From positions 62,001 to 126,000 of the forward strand of contig JAJFBF010000010.1 of the NCBI GenBank assembly GCA_020697295.1: a stretch of 64,000 nt of DNA. Reading direction: 5' to 3'. Below, one piece after another: positions 49,059 to 58,836 of the stretch. Below the pieces are notes generated by a model. That model ran no database searches, was not told where the DNA came from, and saw only the letters and a list, made by a program, of their open reading frames with translations. The position numbers were made by a program, and so were the translations under genes. Each line of letters opens with the position of its first letter. Position 1 is the stretch's first letter. Source of the DNA: Moraxellaceae bacterium. Its GTDB lineage: Bacteria; Pseudomonadota; Gammaproteobacteria; Pseudomonadales; Moraxellaceae.

Positions 49059-49865
49059 TCAGGCTGGTTGCTTCTCGCGTTTCACCAGCACGCCCGCCAT
49101 CCAGGTGACGACGGCGCGCGGCAGCAGGCGCACGAACAGCGGCAAGGGCTTGTTGAGCAGGCCGGTGACGATCACGCGACGGCCGCGGTTGAGCGCGCGC
49201 AGGCCGCTGCGCGCCACTGTCTCCGGCGAGTCCATGAGCCTGGCGGCAAGGGTGCCGTGGTTGCCGGCGACCGAGTGGAAGGCGGTATCGGTGGCGCCGG
49301 GGCAGACCGCCGTGATGCGGATGCCGTTGCCGTTTTCCTCGGCGGCCAGGGCCTCGCTGAACATCAGCACATAGCTCTTGGTGGCGCCGTACACCGCAAA
49401 GCGCGGGCAGGCCTGGAAGCCGGCCACGGAGGCCACGTTCATGATGCGGCCGAAGCCACGCGCGCGCATGCCGGGCAGCACGCCGTGGCAGAGCTCGGTG
49501 AGCGCAACCATGTTGAGCTGCATCATGCCCTGGATGCGGTCCGGCGCCATGTCGGCAAAGGAATCGTTGAGGCCGAAGCCGGCATTGTTGACCAGGGTGT
49601 CGACGGCGAGGCCGAGGGCGGCGACGCGCGCCAGCAACCGGCCGGCGGCGCCCGGCTGCTCGAGGTCGAGGACAATGACCTCCACCTGTCGGCCATGCGC
49701 CTGGCGCAGCTCGGAGGCAAGCGCCTCGAGCTTGTCGGCGCTGCGGGCGACCAGCACCAGGGCCTGGCGTTCGTCCCGCGCCATCTGGCGGGCCAGGGCC
49801 TCGCCAATACCGCTGGAGGCGCCGGTGATGACGGTGGCGAGAGAGGGAGTGGCGGATCCTTGCAT
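49059..49865 (-). CDS. SDR-family oxidoreductase
   Basis: 'ATVITGASSGIGEALARQMAR', 'LVNNAGFG', 'YGATKSYV'. Confidence 0.93.
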   Translation of the reverse strand: MQGSATPSLATVITGASSGIGEALARQMARDERQALVLVARSADKLEALASELRQAHGRQVEVIVLDLEQPGAAGRLLARVAALGLAVDTLVNNAGFGLNDSFADMAPDRIQGMMQLNMVALTELCHGVLPGMRARGFGRIMNVASVAGFQACPRFAVYGATKSYVLMFSEALAAEENGNGIRITAVCPGATDTAFHSVAGNHGTLAARLMDSPETVARSGLRALNRGRRVIVTGLLNKPLPLFVRLLPRAVVTWMAGVLVKREKQPA

Positions 49866-49912
49866 GACGGTCTCGGGATGGGGGAGAAAGTGCACCTACG
49901 CTATTCGTAAGT

Positions 49913-49934
49913 TCGATAGTTGTCAAACTATCGA
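49913..49934. promoter_or_regulatory. operator-like dyad in a divergent promoter
   Basis: TCGATAGTT-GTCA-AACTATCGA perfect 9-bp arms overlapping TTGTCA/TTGACA -35-like hexamers on both strands. Confidence 0.55.
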
Positions 49935-49978
49935 TATGACGTGCTAGGATGGCGGCCTGATCATCAGGGAGGGTCGAC

Positions 49979-50926
49979 ATGAACATTCTTATCGTGGGGG
50001 CAGGGGCCGTAGGCCAGGTCTACGGACGCCATCTGGCGCAGGCGGGCCACTCCATCACCTTCTTCGTCAAGCCCGCGCACCGGGCCGCGCTGGAGCAGGG
50101 CATGCCCCTGCACCGGCTTGGCTGGCTGCGTCATCGCAGCGAAACCTGGCGTGACTATGCGCTGCTGAGCTCGGTCGATGAGGTGGCGGCAGGCACCTGG
50201 GACCAGGTCTGGCTGTGCTTTGCCTCCAATGCCCTGCAGGCGCCCCTGACCCTGCAGGTGCTGGCCGCCGTCGGGAAGGCCACCGTGGTGTGCCTGCAGG
50301 TGGGCCCCGAGAGCGGCGACCGCGTCCGTGCCGCCATCCCCGCGCCCGGCCAGCTCGTGCAGGGCCTCATCACCTTTATCAGTTACCAGTCCCCCTTGCC
50401 GGGCCGGCCGGGGCCGGAAGGCGTGGCCTATTTCCTGCCGCCGCTGGCGCCGGGCCTGTTCGCCGGTGAAAAAGCCCGCGTCACGGCGGTGGTGCGGGCC
50501 CTGCGCGGGGGCGGCATGGCGGCCCGCGAGGTCGATAATCTCGAGGCGGCGGCGGGCGGCGGCGAGGGTTTCCTGATCCCGCTGGTGGCGGCGCTGGAGT
50601 GCAACGACTGGCGGCTCGGCGATTTTGCCGGCAGCGAGCCGCTGCGCCTCGGCAGCAATGCCGCGCGGGAAGTGCTGGATATCCTGGCGGCCACGCGCGG
50701 CGCCGAGGTTGCCATGCTCAAGCCCTTGCTGGTGGGTCCTGTTCTCCGCGTTCTGCTCCTGCTGGCGCCCCGGGTGCTGCCGCTGGCGCTGGAGCCCTAT
50801 CTCGCCTACCACTTCGGCAAGGTGGGCGTGCAGACCCGGGAGGTGCTGGAAAGCTATGCCACCCTGGGAGTGGGAGCGGGTCTCCCCGTCAAGCATTTGC
50901 AGGAATTGCGTAGCCGTCTGCCCTGA
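49979..50926 (+). CDS. ketopantoate reductase (PanE/ApbA)-like protein
   Basis: N-terminal 'MNILIVGAGAVGQVYGRHLAQAGHSITFFVKP' Rossmann motif and ApbA-type length. Confidence 0.78.
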   Translation: MNILIVGAGAVGQVYGRHLAQAGHSITFFVKPAHRAALEQGMPLHRLGWLRHRSETWRDYALLSSVDEVAAGTWDQVWLCFASNALQAPLTLQVLAAVGKATVVCLQVGPESGDRVRAAIPAPGQLVQGLITFISYQSPLPGRPGPEGVAYFLPPLAPGLFAGEKARVTAVVRALRGGGMAAREVDNLEAAAGGGEGFLIPLVAALECNDWRLGDFAGSEPLRLGSNAAREVLDILAATRGAEVAMLKPLLVGPVLRVLLLLAPRVLPLALEPYLAYHFGKVGVQTREVLESYATLGVGAGLPVKHLQELRSRLP

Positions 50927-50965
50927 CGACTTGTCAGGAGCGCCAGTGGCCCCAATACTGGAAAA

Positions 50966-51535
50966 ATGACCTTCGAAACCGCGAACTTCACCAACCAGTG
51001 CCTGATCGCCATGCCCGCCATGGCCGATCCGCGCTTCGACCATTCCCTCGCCTACATCATCAAGCACGATGAAGAGGGCGCGGTGGGACTGGTGGTGAAC
51101 AAGCCGCTGGAGCTGCCCCTGACCAAGCTGTTGCAGGAGCTCAGCAGCAATCTCGTAGCCCCCCTGCGCCATCCCGAACAAAAGGTGTTGTTCGGCGGTC
51201 CGGTGAATACCCAGATGGGCTTTGTCCTGCACCGTGAACGCGGCCACTGGAACAGTACCCTGCCGATCGATGGCGAGATTCATGTCACCAGCTCGCGCGA
51301 CATCCTCGATGCCATCGCCCAAGGCCAGGGGCCGGACGACTACCTGGTGGTGCTGGGCTATGCCGGCTGGTCCGCAGGCCAGCTCGAGGAGGAGATGGGC
51401 GCCAATGCCTGGCTCACCTGCCCGGTCGATCATGACCTTCTGTTCAACCTGCCCTTCGAGCAGCGCTGGGAGGCTGGGATCCACAAGCTCGGCGTCGATC
51501 CCGCCTTTCTCGCCAGCGACGCCGGCCACGCCTAA
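50966..51535 (+). CDS. yqgE: YqgE/AlgH family protein
   Basis: 'NQCLIAMPAMADPRFDHSLAYIIKHDEEGAVGLVVNKPLELPLTKLLQEL...VLFGGPVN...YAGWSAGQLEEEMGANAWL'. Confidence 0.96.
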   Translation: MTFETANFTNQCLIAMPAMADPRFDHSLAYIIKHDEEGAVGLVVNKPLELPLTKLLQELSSNLVAPLRHPEQKVLFGGPVNTQMGFVLHRERGHWNSTLPIDGEIHVTSSRDILDAIAQGQGPDDYLVVLGYAGWSAGQLEEEMGANAWLTCPVDHDLLFNLPFEQRWEAGIHKLGVDPAFLASDAGHA

Positions 51536-51542
51536 AGTCCGT

Positions 51543-51802
51543 CCTTAACGGCCCTTGGGACGGTCTCATGCGTCGTTACCGGGTGGGCTCCGGTGCTCAT
51601 TTACGTCTAGTAAACTGTCGTCCGGCCTGCGCTGCGCTGCGGCGTTCGACGGGCAAACGGTCCACCGGACCGTTTGCAGCTCCGTCTCACCCTCGCCCGC
51701 CCGGTGTCTAGCCTGAGTCTCGCCCCAAGGGCCGCTAAGCGCGGATTTGCTGTTTGACGCTGATGCATTCACGCATCGGGCGCTGCGCCCTCTGAATGAG
51801 GG
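51543..51802. other. highly structured intergenic element (long inverted repeat plus hairpins), candidate structured RNA or MITE-like element
   Basis: Outer arms CCTTAACGGCCCTTGGGACGGTCTCA / TGAGTCTCGCCCCAAGGGCCGCTAAG; inner ACCGGGTGGGC / GCCCGCCCGGT; hairpins TTTAC-GTCTA-GTAAA, GCAAACGGTCC-ACC-GGACCGTTTGC, GATGC-ATTCAC-GCATC, GGGCG-CTG-CGCCC, CCCTC-TGAAT-GAGGG. Confidence 0.7.
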
Positions 51803-51847
51803 TCGCTGTCTCCTGTAGACTGGGCCTTTGCTCCCTCCGGATTTTCC

Positions 51848-52294
51848 ATGGCTGACGACAGCGTTTCCTACCAGCGGGTGCTGGGCTTTGACTTCGGCAC
51901 CAGGCGCATTGGCGTGGCGTCCGCCCAGGCCATCACCGGCACCGCCTCGCCGTTGTCGCCGGTGCCGGCGCGCGACGGCATTCCCGACTGGGCGCGGCTC
52001 GATACCTTGCTGGCGGAGTGGAAGCCGGAGGCCCTGATCGTCGGCTTGCCCCTCAACATGGACGACACCGAATCGGACCTTTCGCACCTGGCGCGCAAGT
52101 TCGCGCGGCGCATGGTCGCCCGCTATCGCCTGCCGGTCTTCATGTGCGACGAGCGCCTGTCCAGCCACTCGGCCCGCGGCCTGCTCATGGACGTGCAGCA
52201 GACGCGCAAGGGTCGCCTGCCTTCTCTCGATTCCACTGCCGCCGTCCTCATTGCCGAGGCCTGGCTGGCCGACCCCCGCCCGATCAAGCCCTAG
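51848..52294 (+). CDS. ruvX: Holliday junction resolvase-like / pre-16S rRNA nuclease YqgF (RuvX)
   Basis: 'VLGFDFGTRRIGVASAQAITGTASPL...LIVGLPLNMDDTESDL...VFMCDERLSSHSA'. Confidence 0.95.
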   Translation: MADDSVSYQRVLGFDFGTRRIGVASAQAITGTASPLSPVPARDGIPDWARLDTLLAEWKPEALIVGLPLNMDDTESDLSHLARKFARRMVARYRLPVFMCDERLSSHSARGLLMDVQQTRKGRLPSLDSTAAVLIAEAWLADPRPIKP

Positions 52295-52328
52295 CGGCCA
52301 AGCCTCTGCGGGCCTGCTGCCGGCTGCT

Positions 52329-52398
52329 GGTCGGGCTTCAACCCGACATGACAATGGCCGCAGTCGGACCAGGGGCCCCCGGCTAAAGCCCGACCTGC
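52329..52398. repeat. degenerate REP-like pair
   Basis: GGTCGGGCTTCAACCCGACA ... GGCTAAAGCCCGACCTGCAG between ruvX and pyrB. Confidence 0.7.
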
Positions 52399-52480
52399 AG
52401 ACGGGCTTCGGCTACCGGCGGCGGGGGACGCCCCGGGCGTTCTCCTGTACAATCGCGGCGGCCCAGAAAGGAACCTCCCC

Positions 52481-53470
52481 ATGCACTTCTCCTCCGCGCA
52501 TGAAGCCAGCCGCCTGCAGTTGAACGCGCAAGGCCAGCTCCGGCATTTCCTCACCACCGAAGGCCTTTCCCGCGCCCAGCTCACCGAGATCCTCGACACC
52601 GCCGAGGGCTTCATCGACCCGGTCAGCGGCGCCATCGTCAACCGGCCCCTGCTGGCCGGGCGCACGGTCATGAACCTCTTCTTCGAGGCCAGCACGCGCA
52701 CGCGCACGACCTTCGAGGTCGCCGCCAAGCGCCTGTCCGCCGACGTGCTCAACATCGACATCTCCAAGAGCTCCACCAGCAAGGGTGAAACCCTGCGCGA
52801 CATGCTGTGGAACCTGGAAGCCATGACTGCCGACATCTTCGTGGTGCGCCATGGCGACTCCGGTGCCGCGCACTTCATCGCCGGCCAGGTCACGCCGCAG
52901 GTGGCGGTGATCAATGCCGGCGACGGCCGCCATGCGCATCCCACCCAGGCCATGCTGGACATGCTCACCATCCGCCGTCATGCGGGCGCTTTTGAAAACC
53001 TGGTCGTGGCCATCATTGGTGACATCCGGCACTCGCGCGTGGCGCGTTCGGAAATCCATGCCCTGCAAACTCTGGGCGCAAAGGAAATCCGCGTCATCGG
53101 GCCGCGCACCCTGCTGCCCAAGGGCTTCGAGCTGATGGGCGTGCAGCTTTGCGAGAACATGGAGACGGGCCTGCGTGACGTCGACGTGGCCATCGCCCTG
53201 CGCATCCAGAACGAGCGCATGGACTCGGCCCTGCTGCCGGGCGCGGAAGAATTTTATTCCCTCTACGGCCTCACGCGCGACAAGCTGAAGCACGCCAAGC
53301 CGGACGTGTTCGTCATGCATCCGGGGCCCATCAATCGCGGCGTCGAAATTGAATCGGAAGTGGCCGACGGGGCGCAGTCGCTGATCCTCAAGCAGGTGAA
53401 CTACGGCATCGCGGTGCGCATGGCGGTGCTCACGCTCGCCATGCAGGGCCAGCTGGCCGTCCGTGGGTGA
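52481..53470 (+). CDS. pyrB: aspartate carbamoyltransferase catalytic subunit
   Basis: '[43 protein letters not shown]...[17 protein letters not shown]...[11 protein letters not shown]'. Confidence 0.97.
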   Translation: MHFSSAHEASRLQLNAQGQLRHFLTTEGLSRAQLTEILDTAEGFIDPVSGAIVNRPLLAGRTVMNLFFEASTRTRTTFEVAAKRLSADVLNIDISKSSTSKGETLRDMLWNLEAMTADIFVVRHGDSGAAHFIAGQVTPQVAVINAGDGRHAHPTQAMLDMLTIRRHAGAFENLVVAIIGDIRHSRVARSEIHALQTLGAKEIRVIGPRTLLPKGFELMGVQLCENMETGLRDVDVAIALRIQNERMDSALLPGAEEFYSLYGLTRDKLKHAKPDVFVMHPGPINRGVEIESEVADGAQSLILKQVNYGIAVRMAVLTLAMQGQLAVRG

Positions 53471-53635
53471 TCTGCGCCGGCGCACGGGCTGCTGCGCCTG
53501 ACAGGCAGTAAGGGATGAACACCGACCCGTGATGCGGATCGGTGGCTGCAAGAGAACAAGCAAAAGCATCGGCGGGCCGCGACGACAACAACGGTTCCGG
53601 CTACGCCGCCAGATGAATTGAATGACGGAGCGCCC

Positions 53636-54853
53636 ATGGCAGTTCGCATCGACAACGTCCGCCTGATCGATCCCGCCGACGGGCTCGACACCGTGACCAG
53701 CGTCCTGCTGATGAACGGCAACCTCGTTACCGGCAGCGCCAGCGTGCCGGCGGCGGAGGTCATTGATGGCCAGGGTCTGTGGCTGACACCCGCCTTCGTC
53801 GACCTGTGCGCACGCCTGCGCGAGCCCGGCAATCGCCTGCACGGCGGTGTCGCCAGCGAGACCCGTGCCGCGCGCGCCGGCGGCTTCCTGGATGTGGTGG
53901 TGCCCCCCGATACGCAGCCGGTGCTGGATTCCGGCGCCCTGATCACGCAATTGCTCGAGCGCGCGCAGCAGGCGGGGCATGCCCGCGTCCACGCCATCGG
54001 CGCCCTGACCAAGGGGCTCGAGGGCAAGGCGCTGTCGAATATGGCGCGCCTGATCAAGGCCGGCTGCGCTGGCGTGGGCAATGCGCGCGCGCCCCTTGCC
54101 GGCGCCGACACCACGCTGCGCTGCCTGGAATATGCGGCCACGCTGGATATCACCGTGTTCTTTTCGCCCGAGGAGCCCAGCCTCGGGCGCGGCTGCGTGC
54201 ACGATGGCTTCATGGCGGCTCGCCTCGGCCTGCCCGGCATTTCGCCGGCGGCGGAAACCATCGCGCTCGCCACGCAATTGCTGCTCGTGGAGCAGACCGG
54301 CGTGCGCGCACATTTTGGCCAGCTTTCCTGCCGCGGCTCCGTCGAGCTCATCCAGATCGCCAAGGACAAGGGCCTGCCGGTGACGGCCGATGTCGCCATG
54401 CATCACCTGCATCTCACCGATGCCGCCATCGACGGTTTCAACAGCATGGCGCATGTGCGACCGCCCCTGCGCAGCGACGATGACCGCGCCGCCCTGCGCG
54501 AAGCCGTGAAGAGCGGCGTCATCGACGCCATCTGCTCCGACCACCAGCCCCTCGACGCCAGCGCCAAGCTCGCGCCTTTCCCCAGCACCGAGCCGGGCAT
54601 GAGCACGCTCGAAACCGTGCTGCCGCTCGGCCTGCAGCTGGTGCGCGACGGCCTTTTCGACGAGACCGTGCTGCTGCGCGCGCTGACGCAGAAGCCCGCC
54701 GCCATCCTCGGTCTCGACCAGGCTTCTGGCTGGCTGCTCATCGACCCGGCGGCCCGCTGGACGGTGAGTGCCGAGTCGCTGTTGTCGCAGGGCAAGAATT
54801 CGCCCTGGCTCGGGCAGGTGCTGCAGGGCCGCGTGGAGCGTGTCTTCAGCTGA
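53636..54853 (+). CDS. pyrC': dihydroorotase-like non-catalytic protein (PyrC'/PyrX type)
   Basis: Dihydroorotase fold ('AICSDHQPLDASAKLAPFPSTEPGMSTLETVLPL'), but the metal HxH is replaced: 'VDLCARLREPG'; directly downstream of pyrB. Confidence 0.88.
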   Translation: MAVRIDNVRLIDPADGLDTVTSVLLMNGNLVTGSASVPAAEVIDGQGLWLTPAFVDLCARLREPGNRLHGGVASETRAARAGGFLDVVVPPDTQPVLDSGALITQLLERAQQAGHARVHAIGALTKGLEGKALSNMARLIKAGCAGVGNARAPLAGADTTLRCLEYAATLDITVFFSPEEPSLGRGCVHDGFMAARLGLPGISPAAETIALATQLLLVEQTGVRAHFGQLSCRGSVELIQIAKDKGLPVTADVAMHHLHLTDAAIDGFNSMAHVRPPLRSDDDRAALREAVKSGVIDAICSDHQPLDASAKLAPFPSTEPGMSTLETVLPLGLQLVRDGLFDETVLLRALTQKPAAILGLDQASGWLLIDPAARWTVSAESLLSQGKNSPWLGQVLQGRVERVFS

Positions 54854-54976
54854 GTGTGTCCCGCACCCGGCGGCACACATGCGGCCCTCCGTGACCTTCC
54901 CGTCCGCCAGAGAGCGCCGCGCACTCTCCGGGGAAGCTCTCGGACAGAACTCTCCGGGAGTGCCCTTGCTGCCGCG

Positions 54977-55270
54977 TCAGGTCTTGCGGATGACTTGCGG
55001 CACCACCTCCTGCTCCAGCTTGTTCCAGTGGGGCTTGCGCGTGGCCGCCGCCGACTCGCCATTTTCATCGCCGCGCCAGACGTGACCGCCGGCACAGGCC
55101 CGCGCCACCTCGTGGCAGGGGTCGTCGCGATGGAGCTCGAAAAAGGCGAGGTCGCGCGACACCAGGGCAATCTGGAAGGCTTGGCTGAGCTGGCGCAACG
55201 CCTCGCCTGCCGTCAGGCCGAGATAGCGGGATTCGGTGGCCAGCTGTTGCAGCGCTTCGTGACGGGTCAT
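54977..55270 (-). CDS. small hypothetical protein
   Basis: 97 aa, 'MTRHEALQQLATESRYLGLTAGEALRQLSQAFQIALVSRDLAFFELHRDD'; ATG start, non-overlapping gap position. Confidence 0.45.
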   Translation of the reverse strand: MTRHEALQQLATESRYLGLTAGEALRQLSQAFQIALVSRDLAFFELHRDDPCHEVARACAGGHVWRGDENGESAAATRKPHWNKLEQEVVPQVIRKT

Positions 55271-55494
55271 GGCGCATCCTCCGGAAATTGGCAGGGCAGG
55301 ATCCAGTCCCTGAGCCTAGCAGCGGGGCAATGGCGCCGCGTGCCTTAGTGCCACGCGCCACAATCCCGCACCCGGAAAGTGTTTTTTTATCTAAGGGATC
55401 GATCGGCATCGGTCGTGCTGGTCTGGCCCCGTCATTTTCACCTGTAATGGCAGCTCGGCCTGTTCCCGGTCACGGCACACGCGAGGCAATCCCC

Positions 55495-56010
55495 ATGCGA
55501 CTTTTCTTCGCTCTCTGGCCCGACGCTTCCACTCAGCTTGAATGGGAGCGTGCGGTGGCGCCATTGCAGGCCACCCTTGGCGGGCGGCGCATCCCCGCGG
55601 CCAACCTGCACCTGACGCTCGCCTTCCTGGGCGAGGTGCGGGGCGACCGCATGAACGAACTGCTGCGCCTGGGTGATGACCTCGACCGCAGCCCCGTCTT
55701 CCTGCGTCTTGACCGCATCGAGTACTGGAAAAAGCCCGGGCTGGCCTGCCTGCGGCCCACTGAGGTCCCGCTGGTGCTGGAGCGGTTGGCCGGGCAGCTG
55801 CAGACCGGTCTTTCGCTGGCCGGCTTTGCGGTCGAGCATCGCCATTTCAAGCCCCATGTGACGGTATCGCGCGACGTGCCCATCGCCACGGCCAGCTTGC
55901 CGGTGTGGCCGGTCCTGGAGTGGTCGGCTCCGGTAATCGCGCTGGTGCGGTCGCGGCCGGGACCGGCGGGCGCCGACTATGCCGTGCTGCACGAGTGGCC
56001 CCTGGGCTGA
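55495..56010 (+). CDS. thpR: RNA 2',3'-cyclic phosphodiesterase ThpR (2H superfamily)
   Basis: 'MRLFFALWPD', HxTx motifs 'HLTLAFLGEV' and 'HVTVSRDV'. Confidence 0.9.
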   Translation: MRLFFALWPDASTQLEWERAVAPLQATLGGRRIPAANLHLTLAFLGEVRGDRMNELLRLGDDLDRSPVFLRLDRIEYWKKPGLACLRPTEVPLVLERLAGQLQTGLSLAGFAVEHRHFKPHVTVSRDVPIATASLPVWPVLEWSAPVIALVRSRPGPAGADYAVLHEWPLG

Positions 56011-56156
56011 GCCGTCGACGCCGGGGCTGACCGCTGTCGGATCGTCGGCACAGTCCGCCTCTGGTCCCTTCCGCCGCAGTGCGCTGACAGCCGGTGCTGA
56101 CTTGGCGGGAGGCTTGGCTATAGTGGCGGGTCTGTTGATAAGGAAAGGACCCGCTC

Positions 56157-58817
56157 ATGGAGGGCGCTACCTCCCAGTCCCGGTGGCTGTTGCGTAATCT
56201 GGGTGTGACCGCCGCCTACCTGGTCACTGCGATCACGGCGCTGGAGTGCGCCGATCCCACCGTACCGGCCGCGGCAGTGTTCCCTTCTGCCGGCCTGGCC
56301 CTGGCGGTTGTGCTGGCCTGGGGCTGGCGTGTGCTGATCGGGATTGCCGCCGGTGCCATTCTGACCAACCTCTACGTCCTGAGCGCTCCGGGTGAATCGG
56401 TCAGCCTCATGCTCCTGGGCGCCCTGGGCGTCAGTGCAGGTTCGACGCTGCAAGCCTGGGTGGGCAGTCGACTATGCGAGCAATACGCGCGCGCACAGGT
56501 GCCCAATGGCAGCGGCTGGCATGAGCTTCGGCTCATGCTCCTGGGCGGCGTGCTGTCCTGCTCGATCGCCGCGGTGGGTGGCAATCTCGTGCACCTCGCG
56601 CTGGGCCGGATCGACCTTGCCGAAGTGCCCTTCAATCTCTGGACATGGTGGGTGGGCGACACCCTGGGCGTGGCAGTGTTCGCGCCCCTGGTCCTGCTCG
56701 GCTTGCAGCAGGCCGAGCGCCGCCCCGGGCAATGGTGGCGGGCCCTGATGGCGCCAGGTCTTGCCCTGATGGTGGTGATGCTGGCGTATACCCTGGTGAA
56801 CATGCGTCAGGAAGCGAGGCTTGAGGCCGGCTTTCGCGAGCAGGCCCGCACCTTGGTCGAGCGCCTCAACCTGCGTATCGCAGGCCACTCCGAAACCCTT
56901 CGCTCCATTCGCCGTTTCTGGCAAAGCTCGCGAGAGGTCGATGCCCTCGAGTTCCATGAATTTGTCGGGGAGGCAGTGGCCCTCTACCCCGATATCCGCC
57001 TGCTGGGCTGGGCCCCTGTCGAGGAGGGCGTGCCGCGTTTGCGCTTCGTCGAGCCGGCCAGCTTCAGCGCACTCGAGGGCCGGCTTCTCGACGCTCAGCC
57101 GGCCTTGCGCGAAGCCATGGCCGAGGCGCGTGACAAGGGGCAGCTCGTGGCCGTTCGCGGGCTGGGCCTGCTGGGCGAACAAAGCCTGCGGTCCAGCAAG
57201 CTGATCATCGAGCCCATCTATGCAAACCGGGTGCCCCGGGGCAATCCCCAGGCACGCCGCGCTGCCTTCCTGGGCGTGGCCTTGCTCGCCTTCGACCTGC
57301 GTACGGAGGCCGCCCTCAGCCCTGCCGGGAGCAACCTGATGGTGCGCATCGAGGATCGCAGCGAGGCCCGGCCGGTGGTGCTGCATGCCAGTGCCGGCGA
57401 GGCCGACCGGCGGCCGCTGACGCTCACCACGCTTGTGCCGATCGGCCAGCGTCAGTGGACCGTGACTATCTCCACTCCCGCCGGCTACCGCGCCGCCAAC
57501 CGCTCGCCGGAGCCAGGCCTGGTGCTGACGGCGCTGCTCTTCCTTGGCAGTGTGCTGCAGGCGCTGGCCCTGGTGTTGCGGCGTTCGCAGGCCTGGCAGC
57601 AACAGTCGGAACAGGCGGAGCTGGCCCGCAGCGAGGCCGAGCGCGAGGCGAAGGTCAAGGGCGCCTTCCTCGCGACCATGAGCCATGAGATCCGGACGCC
57701 CATGAATGGCGTGATCGGGATGACGCAGCTGCTCGCCGAGACCCGTCTTGATACCGAGCAGCAGCATTATGTGGGCACTATTCGCCGCTCCTGCGAGGCC
57801 TTGCTGCGCATCCTCAATGACATTCTCGACTACTCCAAGATCGAGGCCGGCCGCCTGCAGATCGAGGCCGTGGATTTCGATTTGCGTCAGCTGATGGAAG
57901 AGTGTTGTTCGCTGTTTTCGCCGCACTCGCGACAGAGCGGCATCCTGCTGGAGCTGGAACTTGCCGGAGATGTGCCCGCCAGCGTCAATGGCGACCCGGT
58001 GCGCATCCGCCAGGTGCTCATCAATCTGCTCGGCAATGCCTTCAAGTTTACGCGGCAAGGCAAAGTCGTGCTGCGCGTGCGCCACCAGCACCGCAGCAAG
58101 GATGGCGCCGCGGAAATCCGCTTCGAAGTCCAGGATACCGGAATCGGCATTGCCGATGTGCAGCGCGCCCGCCTGTTCGAGTCGTTCTCGCAAGGGGACT
58201 CGTCCATCACCCGCAAATATGGCGGCACCGGCCTCGGGCTGTCGATCTGCCGTCTGCTGGTCGATCTCATGGATGGTGAGATTGGCGTGCACACGGTTTA
58301 TGGCAAGGGCTCGATGTTCTGGTTCACGCTGCCGATGGCCTCGGCTGATGCCGGCACTGCCGAGCCGGCAAGTGCGGCGGCGAATGTATCGGTCCCGCTT
58401 TCGTCCGCAGGACTGCGCGTGCTGGTGGCCGAGGACAATCCGGTCAACCAGCAGGTCATCGCCGGCTTCCTGCGCCGCCACGGCGTGACGCCGCGCCTGG
58501 TGGGCGACGGCGTGGAGGCCCTGCATGTGCTGACATCGGAGCGCCAGGTCTTCGATGCCGTGTTCATGGATTGCGAAATGCCGAACATGGACGGGTACAC
58601 GGCGACCGAACGCATCCGCCAGTGGGAAGCGGCGGAAAACCGGGCGCCTGTGTTTATTTGCGGCGTCAGCGCGCATGTGATCCGTGAATACCGCGAGCGG
58701 GCCCTTGCCATCGGCATGGATGACTTCATCGCCAAGCCGCTGCAACGCGACGAGCTCGAGCGCATTCTCGCCATTCTTCGTGCCCATCTCTTGCTGCCCG
58801 GGGTGGGCATGCCGTGA
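56157..58817 (+). CDS. hybrid sensor histidine kinase with MASE1-like membrane region, CHASE-like extracytoplasmic domain, HK and C-terminal receiver
   Basis: N-terminal multi-TM region, '[27 protein letters not shown]', '[11 protein letters not shown]', '[19 protein letters not shown]', REC '[18 protein letters not shown]...[17 protein letters not shown]'. Confidence 0.9.
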   Translation: MEGATSQSRWLLRNLGVTAAYLVTAITALECADPTVPAAAVFPSAGLALAVVLAWGWRVLIGIAAGAILTNLYVLSAPGESVSLMLLGALGVSAGSTLQAWVGSRLCEQYARAQVPNGSGWHELRLMLLGGVLSCSIAAVGGNLVHLALGRIDLAEVPFNLWTWWVGDTLGVAVFAPLVLLGLQQAERRPGQWWRALMAPGLALMVVMLAYTLVNMRQEARLEAGFREQARTLVERLNLRIAGHSETLRSIRRFWQSSREVDALEFHEFVGEAVALYPDIRLLGWAPVEEGVPRLRFVEPASFSALEGRLLDAQPALREAMAEARDKGQLVAVRGLGLLGEQSLRSSKLIIEPIYANRVPRGNPQARRAAFLGVALLAFDLRTEAALSPAGSNLMVRIEDRSEARPVVLHASAGEADRRPLTLTTLVPIGQRQWTVTISTPAGYRAANRSPEPGLVLTALLFLGSVLQALALVLRRSQAWQQQSEQAELARSEAEREAKVKGAFLATMSHEIRTPMNGVIGMTQLLAETRLDTEQQHYVGTIRRSCEALLRILNDILDYSKIEAGRLQIEAVDFDLRQLMEECCSLFSPHSRQSGILLELELAGDVPASVNGDPVRIRQVLINLLGNAFKFTRQGKVVLRVRHQHRSKDGAAEIRFEVQDTGIGIADVQRARLFESFSQGDSSITRKYGGTGLGLSICRLLVDLMDGEIGVHTVYGKGSMFWFTLPMASADAGTAEPASAAANVSVPLSSAGLRVLVAEDNPVNQQVIAGFLRRHGVTPRLVGDGVEALHVLTSERQVFDAVFMDCEMPNMDGYTATERIRQWEAAENRAPVFICGVSAHVIREYRERALAIGMDDFIAKPLQRDELERILAILRAHLLLPGVGMP

Positions 58818-58836
58818 TGCGGCCAAGCCGCAGGCT

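Noticed and set aside
52412-54880. 822-aa antisense ORF opposite pyrB/pyrC'
   Set aside because: Overlaps two confidently identified genes on the other strand; biased composition.
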